Assembly (NCBI GenBank): GCA_017962175.1
Contig: JAGCVU010000135.1
Location: 1-44,974 of the forward strand
From: Bacteroidales bacterium
Lineage (GTDB): Bacteria > Bacteroidota > Bacteroidia > Bacteroidales > UBA3824
DNA length: 44,974 bases
Direction: 5' to 3'
Shown here: positions 8,095-18,200 of the stretch, piece after piece
Layout: each line of letters begins with the position of its first letter
Numbering within the stretch: position 1 is the first letter of the stretch
The notes under the pieces: model-generated
The model's input: the letters and a program-made list of their open reading frames with translations, nothing else
What the model was told of the DNA's origin: nothing
Databases searched by the model: none
Made by a program: the position numbers and the translations under genes

Positions 8095-9924
8095 TTAATT
8101 CTTTACTTTAAAGAACTTGATAATCTCCTGCAAACGTTCCGACTGCTGCATCAGGTTGGAGCTGCTTGATGCCACCTCGTCAGAAATTGTGGCGAACTGC
8201 TGTATACCTGAATTGAAACGCTGCACGGCGGTATTGATTTGCGCTCCGCCTGTGGCTTGTTCGCGGCTCGAGGCGGCTATCTCGTTTATCAACACTGTGG
8301 TGCGCTCTATCTCGGGCAGCATCTTGGAGAATACGTCGCCAGTGAGTTTTGCCATATTCACTCCGCCTGCGCTCACCGAGTCGATATCCTTGGCGGCTAT
8401 GGCGCATTTTTCGGCAAGCTTGCGCACCTCGGCGGCAACCACGGCAAAGCCCTTGCCGTGTTCGCCCGCACGTGCAGCCTCCACAGCGGCGTTGAGGGCG
8501 AGGATGTTGGTCTGAAATGCAATGTCGTCGATAACGGAGATTTTTTGGGCAATCTCGGTAATGGTATGAACAGTCTGGTTGGCGGCATCGCTGCACTTGC
8601 GGATATATTTGGCGGCGGCGTCCACGATGCTCTCGGTCTTGGCGGCGTTCTGGCTGTTCTGGTCGATCGACGAAGCCATCTCGTTGATAGCGCTGCTTAT
8701 TTCCTCGGCAGAGGCGGCCTGTTCGTTGGCGCTTCCGCTCATCTGCTGGCTGGCGCGGTTCATTTCGCCGGCGGCGGTGGCTATAGCTTCCGAACTTTCA
8801 GATATTGAGCGCACTATGTCGGTGAGGGTCTCCTTCATATCGGCCATCGAATTGTTGAGGATTGATATTTCAGAATTGCCGTCGGAATGTTCAAAACTGG
8901 TGGTAAGGTCGCCAGAGGCAAGCTTCATAGTCTTGGCGGTGTTGTTGCGCAGACCTTTGGTGATGATAGATGTGCAAGTAAACAGCGCAATCACCACCAC
9001 GCCCATCACAATAAACAGCAGTGTGAATCCTACCACACGCATCTCCTTGGTGGCGGCTTCGATAGTATGGGCGCGTTTCGACGAAGAGAGCTCCACTATC
9101 CGGCTAAGCTCCTCGGTGCGGGTTTTGAGGTCGAGACATAGCCCGGGCAGCACAAACAACGCCTCACGCATGTCGATAGACGCGTTATACACCACTGAAC
9201 TTTTTGACAAGTAGTTTTGCTTAACTTTGGTAATCTGCGAGTATTCGCGTTTGAGATCGGGGTCAAAAGCAGTGTTGGCGAGGTTCTTCTCTAGTTCGGC
9301 GTTCTCGTTAAGATATTCTTCAAGCAGCTCGTTGTTGTTGGTGATAACCGGGAGCGAAAGCAGCTTGTTGAGCAGCATATTGCGGCGCAGCTGCTCGCTT
9401 GTTATCGCATATTTGGGATTTGACTTTATTCGCTTGTAAAACTTTGCCACGCGGCTCTCGTAATCATTCTGCATCACCACTAATTCGGCGTTGGCGTCAC
9501 CTGTTTGTTTAAACGTTCTGTCAACGATGGCAAACATGCTGTCCAAAGTGTTGAACATTATCTTAACCGAATCGTACGCCACGCTCAGCTCGGGCGGAAC
9601 ACCTGCGCTCTCTACCAAATCGGCAAGTTTGGAGAAATTATTGTCGGTGGCGGCAAAGGCGTTGATGGCAGCCTGTTGCGACACCTCGTCCAAAGCGGCG
9701 GTGTTGAGCAGGTCTTGAAAAGCCATACTGGTTTTGCCTAAGTCGTTAACCAAGTCGTTGGCCGAATGGAGCATAGGCACATATCGGTTAACAAGTTTCT
9801 GGGCGGTATCGTTGATTGAGCCTAACATCAAAATTGGCACCACAGCCATCACTATCAGCGGAATCACCGCCACGGCAAAGGCAATGCCCAATTGAGTTCT
9901 AATTTTCAAGTTTTTGAATTTCAT
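8095..9924 (-). CDS. Methyl-accepting chemotaxis protein
   Basis: The 609-residue transmembrane chemoreceptor has TM1 at about 12-34, a helical extracytoplasmic sensor of about 270 residues, TM2 at about 305-327, a HAMP segment, and a long coiled signalling domain. The hairpin tip is intact ([20 protein letters not shown], then [16 protein letters not shown]), the site that contacts CheA and CheW in this family. ATG 9924 is preferred to an upstream TTG at 9963, because the membrane anchor begins at once after MKFKNLK and the family starts here. No che or flagellar genes occur in the window, so the output pathway is unknown. It is followed on the same strand by the LRR gene. Confidence 0.93.
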   Translation of the reverse strand: MKFKNLKIRTQLGIAFAVAVIPLIVMAVVPILMLGSINDTAQKLVNRYVPMLHSANDLVNDLGKTSMAFQDLLNTAALDEVSQQAAINAFAATDNNFSKLADLVESAGVPPELSVAYDSVKIMFNTLDSMFAIVDRTFKQTGDANAELVVMQNDYESRVAKFYKRIKSNPKYAITSEQLRRNMLLNKLLSLPVITNNNELLEEYLNENAELEKNLANTAFDPDLKREYSQITKVKQNYLSKSSVVYNASIDMREALFVLPGLCLDLKTRTEELSRIVELSSSKRAHTIEAATKEMRVVGFTLLFIVMGVVVIALFTCTSIITKGLRNNTAKTMKLASGDLTTSFEHSDGNSEISILNNSMADMKETLTDIVRSISESSEAIATAAGEMNRASQQMSGSANEQAASAEEISSAINEMASSIDQNSQNAAKTESIVDAAAKYIRKCSDAANQTVHTITEIAQKISVIDDIAFQTNILALNAAVEAARAGEHGKGFAVVAAEVRKLAEKCAIAAKDIDSVSAGGVNMAKLTGDVFSKMLPEIERTTVLINEIAASSREQATGGAQINTAVQRFNSGIQQFATISDEVASSSSNLMQQSERLQEIIKFFKVKN

Positions 9925-9993
9925 GGTTGTTTGTTGATGTGTTTTAATAGTTTGAGGCAACAAAAACTAAGCCGAACTCAAAAACGAAACCTA

Positions 9994-10001
9994 CAAATAT
10001 A
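9994..10001 (-). promoter_or_regulatory. -7 box (TATATTTG) for the chemoreceptor-LRR operon
   Basis: TATATTTG on the minus strand, about 70 nt before ATG 9924, in the gap after the TIR gene stop. A TTTG lies 16 nt upstream, a little closer than the usual spacing. Confidence 0.5.
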
Positions 10002-10027
10002 TAGTTTCGCAAAAAAACAAATTGCAA

Positions 10028-11554
10028 CTAAAATTGAATAGTTGGAATGCTAAATTGGTTGTTAAATACAAAGTCGATAGTGGTGGTGTTTTTGTCAATC
10101 GGCTCAAAAAATAGAGCAAAATCGGTTTTTGATTTGGGTGCAATGCTAATCTCCTTGGGCGACATTGGCAAGCCCGAAGCGTTTTTAAGGTAGAGCTTTT
10201 TGCCATCGACAGTCAAGTAACAATCTGTATTAGATGCTGCCAAATTATAATCATTCTCAGTGCGATTGTGAAAACGGCAATACAAAATGGTTTCGTCGGT
10301 GGTAATTTCAACATCACGCACCACAAACGTTTTAGCACTATCAGCCACAGGACGCGGCAATCCGTCTTTGAGCGATTGGCGCTGCATTTTTAATCCAAAT
10401 ATACCTAAATCATCTTTTTCCACAAAGTCGAGAGTTTCTGTAGAGTTGGGTATAGCGTCAAATTCCATACTAAAATCAACCGCAGTGCCTATTCCGCCCG
10501 GAAAAGTTTCAGGCACATTGCGCAATCTACCTGATTCCAAATTATTTACACCTTCGGCAATAGTATATGCTTTAATAAGGTTGTAGTTTTTACCATCAGC
10601 CGCTATATGCAACGAAGGTGTATGAGCAGCCGGAACTAGTTTAAGAGTGTCGTCGGTGAGGTTTACTGCGTGAAAATCTATTATTGTACGGCCGTCTTCC
10701 ACTCTAATTGCCTTAATGTAAGCCAATCCATCGTTTAGATAAGTATTGTTGCTATACTCGGGAAACAAAACTTCGATATCATCATATTTATTTACATTTC
10801 CTCTAAATTTGTAAATCACCAAACCAATAATTACCGCCAAGGTAATAATACCCAAGCCGAAGAATTTTAGATTTCGCATCATCGACTTACGTCGGCGTTC
10901 GTCGGCAAAAAGCGATTTGGGAGTGTCGATGTAATACTTTTTGATGTCGGCTACGAAACCGCTCCAATCTTCATTAGAAGCATACGAATAGTTAAGGGCA
11001 CTAAAAAACGGATAGAGTCCCAAAATATCGTCGAAATAAAAACCATTTTCAAAAGCCGCATTTTCGATACCCGAATGTTCGCGCGAATGGTGACGTTCCA
11101 CCTCCTCGTATTCTTGTTTCATATCGCCCCAATAGTGTTCGAGTTCGTAAATGTAATTTGAATCCGAAAGGTTAAAATCGCCACTCTTGACACACAGTAG
11201 GCGTTTGTTGGGATATTTCTTAAGGGCTTTTTTGATTTGTACAAATTCGTACATACAGTGCATTGAGCGGAAATACTTGTCGGAAAAAACAAGCACCACC
11301 ACTTCGCTGTTCCATCCTATTTCTTTTTCAAAATCGGAAATACGGTCGCCGGCACCTATATCGCGTTTATCCAAGCGATATTCGATGTTTTGCGCTTCAA
11401 ACTCTTTTAAAATAGCGTCCACACAGTCAGAAATATGTTCCCAACCGGGTTTCTTGTTGCTGTTGCGGGCGTAAGAAAAATATACAGGACGCCCTACATT
11501 GATACAGTCGCCGTTTTGAGTGGATGTTACAGTATTTTGTGATGTTGCTGACAT
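10028..11554 (-). CDS. Membrane-anchored TIR-domain protein with two extracytoplasmic beta-type domains
   Basis: The 508-residue protein begins with a TIR-like domain (about 22-205): VYFSYARNS (box 1), DKRDIGAGDRI, WNSEVVVLVFS, and SMHCMYEF. In the last motif Glu103 occupies the position of the catalytic glutamate of NAD-cleaving TIR domains. A single membrane helix follows (about 229-249). The C-terminal half looks like two tandem copies of one beta-sandwich-like domain; compare IIDFHAVNLTDDT...ADGKNYNL with ILYCRFHNRTEND...VDGKKLYL. The expected topology is TIR in the cytoplasm and the paired domains outside, like a receptor. ATG 11554 was chosen because the 12 residues before it overlap the TATATTTG box. 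It is divergent from the PPC-like / TPR-CHAT operon. Whether the TIR cleaves NAD or only mediates assembly cannot be told from sequence. Confidence 0.85.
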   Translation of the reverse strand: MSATSQNTVTSTQNGDCINVGRPVYFSYARNSNKKPGWEHISDCVDAILKEFEAQNIEYRLDKRDIGAGDRISDFEKEIGWNSEVVVLVFSDKYFRSMHCMYEFVQIKKALKKYPNKRLLCVKSGDFNLSDSNYIYELEHYWGDMKQEYEEVERHHSREHSGIENAAFENGFYFDDILGLYPFFSALNYSYASNEDWSGFVADIKKYYIDTPKSLFADERRRKSMMRNLKFFGLGIITLAVIIGLVIYKFRGNVNKYDDIEVLFPEYSNNTYLNDGLAYIKAIRVEDGRTIIDFHAVNLTDDTLKLVPAAHTPSLHIAADGKNYNLIKAYTIAEGVNNLESGRLRNVPETFPGGIGTAVDFSMEFDAIPNSTETLDFVEKDDLGIFGLKMQRQSLKDGLPRPVADSAKTFVVRDVEITTDETILYCRFHNRTENDYNLAASNTDCYLTVDGKKLYLKNASGLPMSPKEISIAPKSKTDFALFFEPIDKNTTTIDFVFNNQFSIPTIQF

Positions 11555-11579
11555 AATCTTAAGTTTAAAATTTGCAATG

Positions 11580-11587
11580 CAAATATA
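11580..11587 (-). promoter_or_regulatory. -7 box (TATATTTG) for the TIR gene
   Basis: TATATTTG on the minus strand, 25 nt before ATG 11554. No well-spaced -33 element is seen. It lies about 45 bp from the divergent box at 11632. Confidence 0.55.
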
Positions 11588-11631
11588 CAAAAAATAACAA
11601 ATAATATGCTCTCAAATTAAAAAAATAATCG

Positions 11632-11639
11632 TATTTTTG
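11632..11639 (+). promoter_or_regulatory. -7 box (TATTTTTG) for the PPC-like / TPR-CHAT operon
   Basis: TATTTTTG matches TAnnTTTG, about 60 nt before ATG 11701. The gaps downstream of this gene (52 and 26 nt) show no further box, so this promoter probably drives all three plus-strand genes. Confidence 0.55.
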
Positions 11640-11700
11640 CAAACAACGGCATACAAAAAAAAGAGCCACTATTTTTGTAAACAAAAAAACGGATAAAAAA

Positions 11701-12324
11701 ATGAAAAGATTAGTATTATTATCAGCATTCTTATGTATTGCGTTTAGCACATTGGCGCAAGACATCGACTTTGAAAAACAAGAACAAAAAGATACTGCTA
11801 TATCGATTCCGCCCGCAGTAGAAAATTTAAGGCTTGCTTTTAGTCTTAAGAGTTACGGCTACGAGCACAAAAATCCGGTGTCGCTAATTATGGCTGCTCA
11901 AATTTTAAACGAAAACGGATTTGAATTAGACGAAATCGATTCAGAAAAACTTCTTGAAGATGCCAGAACCTTTGCCAACGGCAACGAGCACTTATTGGCA
12001 ATAATTGATATGTCAGACACCGGCCCCGTACGCGGCGCACTCGGCGAAGAAAAATACACCTTTGATATGGTAAGTAAATATTCCACCGACACTTATAAAG
12101 TAAAATTTAAAGAAAATAAAAGAGCAGTAGTACAAGTAAAAGGCGTTGGACTTACCGACCTCGACCTATATATTTACGACAAAAACGGCAACCTCATCAC
12201 CTCCGACACTTCCGACTCCGATAATTGCGAATGTACATGGATTCCAAAATGGACCGGCGAATTTACCATCCGAATCAAAAACCGCGGAGGTTTTTACAAC
12301 CTATACTATATGCAAACCAACTAA
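11701..12324 (+). CDS. Exported protein with C-terminal PPC-like domain
   Basis: The 207-residue protein has a clear signal peptide (MKRLVLLSAF, cleavage likely after residue 19, LA-Q). A helical central part (about 35-105) follows. The C-terminal beta domain (about 120-207) resembles bacterial pre-peptidase C-terminal domains: GLTDLDLYIYDKNG, then a WTGEFTIRIKNRG strand pair. No protease or lipid-binding motif is visible. It is the first gene of a predicted operon with two TPR-CHAT proteases (52 nt to the next start), so it could be their partner, scaffold or substrate; this is inference. The central region was not recognised. Confidence 0.78.
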   Translation: MKRLVLLSAFLCIAFSTLAQDIDFEKQEQKDTAISIPPAVENLRLAFSLKSYGYEHKNPVSLIMAAQILNENGFELDEIDSEKLLEDARTFANGNEHLLAIIDMSDTGPVRGALGEEKYTFDMVSKYSTDTYKVKFKENKRAVVQVKGVGLTDLDLYIYDKNGNLITSDTSDSDNCECTWIPKWTGEFTIRIKNRGGFYNLYYMQTN

Positions 12325-12376
12325 ACTTTTATGAAAAATCGGGATGTTTTATTTTGACTCATTAACCAACAAAACT

Positions 12377-15214
12377 ATGAAAAAATTATTTGCAATATTA
12401 TTTATTTTGATTTTGCCGATATGCGTGTGGGGGCAAAACGACGAGGCAGAAATGCTCTTACAGCAAGGGAAAGAACTATTAAACGCAGAAAAATATGAAG
12501 AAGCAATTCCATTTTTTGAAAAATGTTATAGTTTAAAAGGAAAATATTCTGCACAAGGGCTAGAATCTCTTTTCTTATTATCGAATTGCTATAGCATTAC
12601 AAGAAACTTTGCAGAATCCATAAAAAATGGAAATCAATTATTAGAAATCTGGAAAGAAATGTATGGCGATGATAATTATAATTATGCTAGCACATTAATT
12701 CTTTTGTCAATGAATTATCATTACATTGGCAACTATCAAGAAGCCATAAAACTTGGCACTCAGGCAGTGGACATTCTTAAAAAGGTGATTGGCGAAGAAG
12801 ATCCTGATTATGCTTCGGCATTGAATAATTTGGCAGTATATTATACTACGATAAGCAACTATCAAGAAGCTATCAGACTAATCTCTCAGGCAGTTGATAT
12901 TTATAAAAAGACTCTTGGAGAGGAGCATCATGATTATGCTATGTTGTTAAACAATCTGGCCACATATTACGCTTATCTTGGTAACTTTCAAGAAGCCCTA
13001 AAACTAAGCACTCAGGCACTAAAAATCTTAAAACAAAATCATATGGAGCAACATTCCGATTATGCTGTGGTGTTGTCCGATATGGCAAAATATTATAATG
13101 ACCTTGGCAACTATCAAGAAGCCATCAAGCTTAACACTCAAGCTTTGGAAATACAAGAAATGGTACTTGGCAAAGATAATCCTGATTATGCTTATATTTT
13201 GAATAGTTTGGCAACCGATTACAAAATGATTGGCAACTATCAGGAAGCAATAAAACTTGGTACTCAGGCTATGGAAATCAGCAAAAAGGTGCTTGGTGAA
13301 AAACATCCTGATTATGCTTCGTCATTGAATGATTTGGCAAATTATTATTGTGCCGTTGACAACTATCAAGAAGCCATAATATTACGCACTGAGGCTATGG
13401 AAATCCAAAAAAAGGTACTTGGTGAAGAACATCCTAATTATGCTACGTCGTTGCACAATCTGGCGATTCATTATGCAGAACTTGACAACTATCAAGAAGC
13501 TATCAGACTTAACTCTGAGGCGATGGAAATCCGAAAAAAGGTGTTTGGCGAGGATCATTTTGCGTATTGTTCATCTTTGGTCAATATGGCAAAATATTAT
13601 TTCTATGCAGGTGAATATGAAGAGGCTTCTAAATATTTAAAACAGACTTATAATAAATACGAAACATTAGTTTTGAAAACTTTTGCTTATTTAACAAATA
13701 AAGAACGTTCGTTATTTTGGAATACGTATTCTGACTTTTTTAATGATCTGCTGCCTCGATTTGCAACCATTCAACCAAATTATACACTTAAAACTTATGC
13801 TATCAACGGTCAATTATTGTCAAAAGGACTTCTTTTAAACGCCGATATTGAAATTCAAAACCTCATTGAAACACAAGACAACGACCAATTAAAAACTCAA
13901 TATTACAAAATAAAACAAGACCGCAAAATTCTCGATGAACTATATCAATTACCTATCAACAAAAGAAAGATGAATGCCGATTCGCTTTCAAAAGTTATCG
14001 ACAACGAGGAACGTAATCTCGTAGAATCATGTCAAGAAATCGGAGATTATACCAAAAATCTTTCCATCAAATGGACTGATGTTCAGCAACATTTAAACGA
14101 CAACGATATAGCCATAGAATTTACTAATTTCACAGAAAGCGACACTTCTAAAAATTTCATTTATACCGCCCTCATCCTCAAAAAAGGAATGACCTGTCCT
14201 GAACTCGTGGAATTAGATTATTCAGAAACCGATGCAGTAGATTACACCACACCAGCATTATACAACAAAATTTGGGAACCATTAGAAGAATATCTTGATG
14301 GCGTTCAAAACGTCTACTTCTCCCCTACCGGCAAATTTCACAACATCGGCATAGAATATCTTCCCGATGAAAACGGTGAAATCTTTGCAAAAAAATACAA
14401 TGCTTATCGTCTGTCATCTACACGCGAACTTGCCATCGAAAGAATCAAAAACCAAAACAAAAAAGCATCGGTTTACGGAGGCATTGTCTACAATTTTACT
14501 CAAGACGACTGGCAAAACGTGAGTGAAGATGCTGAACGTGCAGGCATAACATTCTTAAAAGGTGCAAAAGTTGAATCTGAAGAAATTACCAATATTCTTA
14601 GCGAGAACAGTTTCAATGTTGAATATGGCACCGACAAAGCCGCCACTGAAGAAAGTTTCAAAAAACTTTCAGGCAGCGGAATAAAGATTCTCCACATTGC
14701 CACACACGGTTTTTACGAACCAGAAAGCAAAGAAAAAAGTTTTGCCGATATGCTCTCTATTGGCGACAAAAACTCCCAAGAAGACCTCTCGTTGAGCCGG
14801 AGCGGATTATTTCTTGCCGGTGCAAGTTCTGGTCTCGACCCAGAACAACGCAAATACATCCCCGATGGAGTTGACGATGGCATACTCACCGCCAAAGAAA
14901 TATCACGTATGGATTTTAAAGGATTAGATTTGGTAGTGCTTTCTGCATGTCAAACAGGATTAGGCGAAGTAACCAGCGAAGGCGTATTTGGACTTCAACG
15001 CGGTTTCAAAAAAGCCGGTGCGCAAACAATTGTAATGAGTCTTTGGAACGTGAGCGACAAGCCAACCAAAGAACTTATGACAGAATTTTACAGAAATCTT
15101 GTTGCCGGCAAAAGCAAACGCGAAGCCTTTATCTCCGCCCAAGACAAAATCCGTCAAAAATACATCAACCCCAAAATGTGGGCAGGATTTATTATGGTGG
15201 ATGGAATAGAATAG
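12377..15214 (+). CDS. Exported TPR-CHAT caspase-like protease (8 TPR units)
   Basis: The 945-residue protein has a signal peptide (MKKLFAILFI...VWG-Q), an N-terminal TPR-like segment, and eight 42-residue kinesin-light-chain-type TPR units (residues 95-430, positions 12659-13666; consensus GEEHPDYATSLNNLA...GNYQEAI). A linker helical region and a C-terminal CHAT domain (about 660-945) follow. The catalytic dyad expected for CHAT peptidases is present: His777 in HIATHGF and Cys858 in LSACQTG. ATG 12377 was chosen because it opens the signal peptide; the 11 residues upstream in frame look non-coding. CHAT proteases such as the TPR-CHAT of type III-E CRISPR are cytoplasmic, so the signal peptide is notable. 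The next gene, its paralogue, starts 26 nt downstream. Confidence 0.92.
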   Translation: MKKLFAILFILILPICVWGQNDEAEMLLQQGKELLNAEKYEEAIPFFEKCYSLKGKYSAQGLESLFLLSNCYSITRNFAESIKNGNQLLEIWKEMYGDDNYNYASTLILLSMNYHYIGNYQEAIKLGTQAVDILKKVIGEEDPDYASALNNLAVYYTTISNYQEAIRLISQAVDIYKKTLGEEHHDYAMLLNNLATYYAYLGNFQEALKLSTQALKILKQNHMEQHSDYAVVLSDMAKYYNDLGNYQEAIKLNTQALEIQEMVLGKDNPDYAYILNSLATDYKMIGNYQEAIKLGTQAMEISKKVLGEKHPDYASSLNDLANYYCAVDNYQEAIILRTEAMEIQKKVLGEEHPNYATSLHNLAIHYAELDNYQEAIRLNSEAMEIRKKVFGEDHFAYCSSLVNMAKYYFYAGEYEEASKYLKQTYNKYETLVLKTFAYLTNKERSLFWNTYSDFFNDLLPRFATIQPNYTLKTYAINGQLLSKGLLLNADIEIQNLIETQDNDQLKTQYYKIKQDRKILDELYQLPINKRKMNADSLSKVIDNEERNLVESCQEIGDYTKNLSIKWTDVQQHLNDNDIAIEFTNFTESDTSKNFIYTALILKKGMTCPELVELDYSETDAVDYTTPALYNKIWEPLEEYLDGVQNVYFSPTGKFHNIGIEYLPDENGEIFAKKYNAYRLSSTRELAIERIKNQNKKASVYGGIVYNFTQDDWQNVSEDAERAGITFLKGAKVESEEITNILSENSFNVEYGTDKAATEESFKKLSGSGIKILHIATHGFYEPESKEKSFADMLSIGDKNSQEDLSLSRSGLFLAGASSGLDPEQRKYIPDGVDDGILTAKEISRMDFKGLDLVVLSACQTGLGEVTSEGVFGLQRGFKKAGAQTIVMSLWNVSDKPTKELMTEFYRNLVAGKSKREAFISAQDKIRQKYINPKMWAGFIMVDGIE
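12659..13666 (+). repeat. Intragenic 126-bp TPR repeat array, 8 units
   Basis: Eight consecutive 126-bp units encode 42-residue TPRs. Neighbouring units share stretches such as the NYQEAI codons, so unequal recombination could change the copy number. Confidence 0.85.
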
Positions 15215-15240
15215 ATTTTTAAAACATATCACATAAAGTT

Positions 15241-18200
15241 ATGAAAAAAATATTTTTATTAATATTATTGGTTTTGCCAGTGATAGCGCTGCCGCAGAGT
15301 AAGGAAGCTGACAAAGTATACAACAAAGGTGTTAAACTTTACGAAGCTAAAAAATATGAGCAAGCTATAACATTTTTCAAACAAAGCGATTCGTTAGAAA
15401 AGGCTCAATTACATGAAACCGATTCTAACTACCACCGTAGCAAACTCAAAATTGCAGATTGTTTAGGAGGAATAGTTGATAACAAAGTCGAAAATCAAAA
15501 CTTATCCGAAGCTATTAAGCTCCAAACTGAAATTGTGCAAATTTTCAAAAGTATTTTTGGTGAAAATCATTATATATACGCCAATACTCTAAACTATCTT
15601 GCGTATTACCATTATTTGATGAACAACTATACGGAGGCAATAAGAACAGGAACTCGTGCGTTGGAAATATACAAAACAACATTAGGCGAAGAACATCAAA
15701 ATTATGTCGGTTTACTCAACAACCTTGCACACTATAATTCAGATTTAGGCAACAATACCGAGGCAATTCGCCTTGAAACCATTGCATTGGAAATTCGTAA
15801 AAAAGTTTTAGGCGAAAATCATCCAGACTACGCATTATTACTCAATAACCTTGCTTACTACTATGCACACACGGACAACTACGTCGAGGCAATAAAGCTT
15901 AAAACAAAAGCAATGGAAATATTAGGTAAAGAACATCCAGATTATGTCACTTTGCTTAATGACCTTGCCTTCTACAATTACAATATTGACAATTACGCAG
16001 AGTCTATCAGGCTTGGAACTATGGCGATGGAAACATACAAGGAAGTCTTAGGTTCGGAACAATATGAGTATGCCAATTCATTAGACAACCTCAGTGTCTA
16101 CTATTCCGCAATTGGCAACTACATTGAAGCTATCAAGTATGGAGCCAAGGCATTGCAATTATACAAGAAAATATTAGGCGTAGAACATCCTGTCTATGCA
16201 ACTGCACTTGACAACCTTGCAGATTACTATTCTAAAATTGGGCACTACTCTGAAGCTATCAGATTTGCAACTTTGGCTATGAATATTAAAAAGAAAAACT
16301 ATGGAGAAGGGAACCCCGACTATGCTATTTCACTCAGCCACCTTGCCTATTATAATTACATAATTGGCAACTACACTGAGGCAATCAGATATGAAACAAT
16401 GGCAACGGAAATAAGTAAAAAAGTATTCGGCGAAAAAACTATTGAATATGCCAATACTCTTAACAATCTTGCATCTTACTATTCCACAATTGGTAATTTC
16501 ACTGAAGCCATCAGCCTTGTAACTAAGGCTATGACTATTAAGAAGGGTCTCTTCGGAGAAGAACACCCAGAATATGCAACTTCGCTTAGCAACCTTGCAG
16601 TCTACTACTCCGAAACTGGCAACTACACCGAAGCAATCAGACTAGAAAAAATTGCTATGAATATTAGAAAGAATGTTTTAGGTGAAGACCATTCAGAATA
16701 TGCCACTTCGTTAAATAACCTTGCATACTTCTATTCAGAACTTAGCGATTACTCTGAAGCCATAAGGCTTAGTACCATTGCAATGGAAATCAAGAAAAAA
16801 GCCTTGGGCGAAGAACACATTGAATATGCTACTACATTAGGAAACCTCGCATGTTTTTATTTCGAAAATGGGAAATTCGAAGAAGCTACCGAACTTGGAA
16901 CACTTGCAAAAGAAATCAAAGAGAAGATTTTAGGTAAAAATCATCCCGACTATGCAATATTGCTAAGTAACCTTATTTTTTCATATTTAGCTATCAATAA
17001 ATATGATGATGCAATTAATTATACCAAGCAAACTTACAAATGTTTTTCATCAATTATCTTGGAATATTTTTCTTCAATGACAACCAAAGAACGTAGTGAT
17101 GTTTGGAAACAATATTCAATTTTTTTCACAAATGGATTGCCTTACATCGCCGTTCAACATCACGATGCAACATCAACTACTCTTGCATACAATGGTCAAG
17201 TTTTATCCAAAGGTCTGTTATTGAACGCCGAACTTGAAATTCAAAAAATCTTGGAACAAAGCAACGACACTACATTCGTAAACCTCTATTATAAAATCAG
17301 ACAAGATCGTGTAATTCTCGACAACCTTTACCAAATCGCGCCCGAAAACCGCGAAATGGATGCCGATTCGTTGGCAAAGGTAATTGACCGCGAAGAACAT
17401 ATACTTGTGCAATCTTCAAAAGAACTTGGCGACTATACCAAAAATCTTTCGATTAATTGGACTGATGTTCAGAAAAAATTGAAAGGAAACGATGTAGCAA
17501 TAGAGTTCGCAAGTTTCACAGATGATAAAAATCTATCAGTATACATCGCCCTCGTCCTTAAAAAAGGAATGACCGCTCCCGAACTCGTATTATTAGATTA
17601 TTCTGATAACGACACAATAGATTACACCACAACTACATTATACAACAAAATTTGGAAACCATTAGACAATTATCTCCAAGGCGTTCAAAACGTCTACTTT
17701 TCCCCTTCTGGCAAGTTCCATACCATTGGAATAGAATATCTAAGCGATGATAGCGGCGAAATCTTTGCCAAGAAATACAACGCTTATCGCTTATCATCTA
17801 CCCGCGAACTTGCAATAGACCGTGTAGTCAATCTAAACAAAAAAGCCTCTGTTTACGGCGGCATAGTCTACAATTTTACCCAAGACGATTGGCAAAATGT
17901 TAGCGAAGATGCCGAACGTGCAGGCATCACATTTTTAAAAGGAGCAAAAGTAGAATCAGAAGAGATTACCAATATCCTCAGCGAGAACAGTTTCAATGTT
18001 GAATATGGCACCGACAAAGCTGCTACTGAAGAAAGTTTCAAAAAACTTTCGGGCAGCGGAATAAAGATTCTCCACATAGCCACACACGGTTTTTACGAAC
18101 CCGAAAGCAAGGAAAAAAGTTTTGCCAATTTGCTATCGTCCGACGATGAACATTCACAAGAAGACCTTTCGTTAAGCCGCAGCGGATTGTTCTTCGCTGG

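Noticed and set aside
8117..9214. Several long plus-strand reading frames opposite the chemoreceptor gene
   Set aside because: The chemoreceptor domain is unmistakable on the minus strand. The opposite frames have no recognisable domain and reflect biased codon use.
11701..12324. Bacterial gasdermin as a target of the CHAT proteases
   Set aside because: The small protein has a signal peptide and a PPC-like beta domain, with none of the gasdermin features; no other gasdermin-like gene is nearby.
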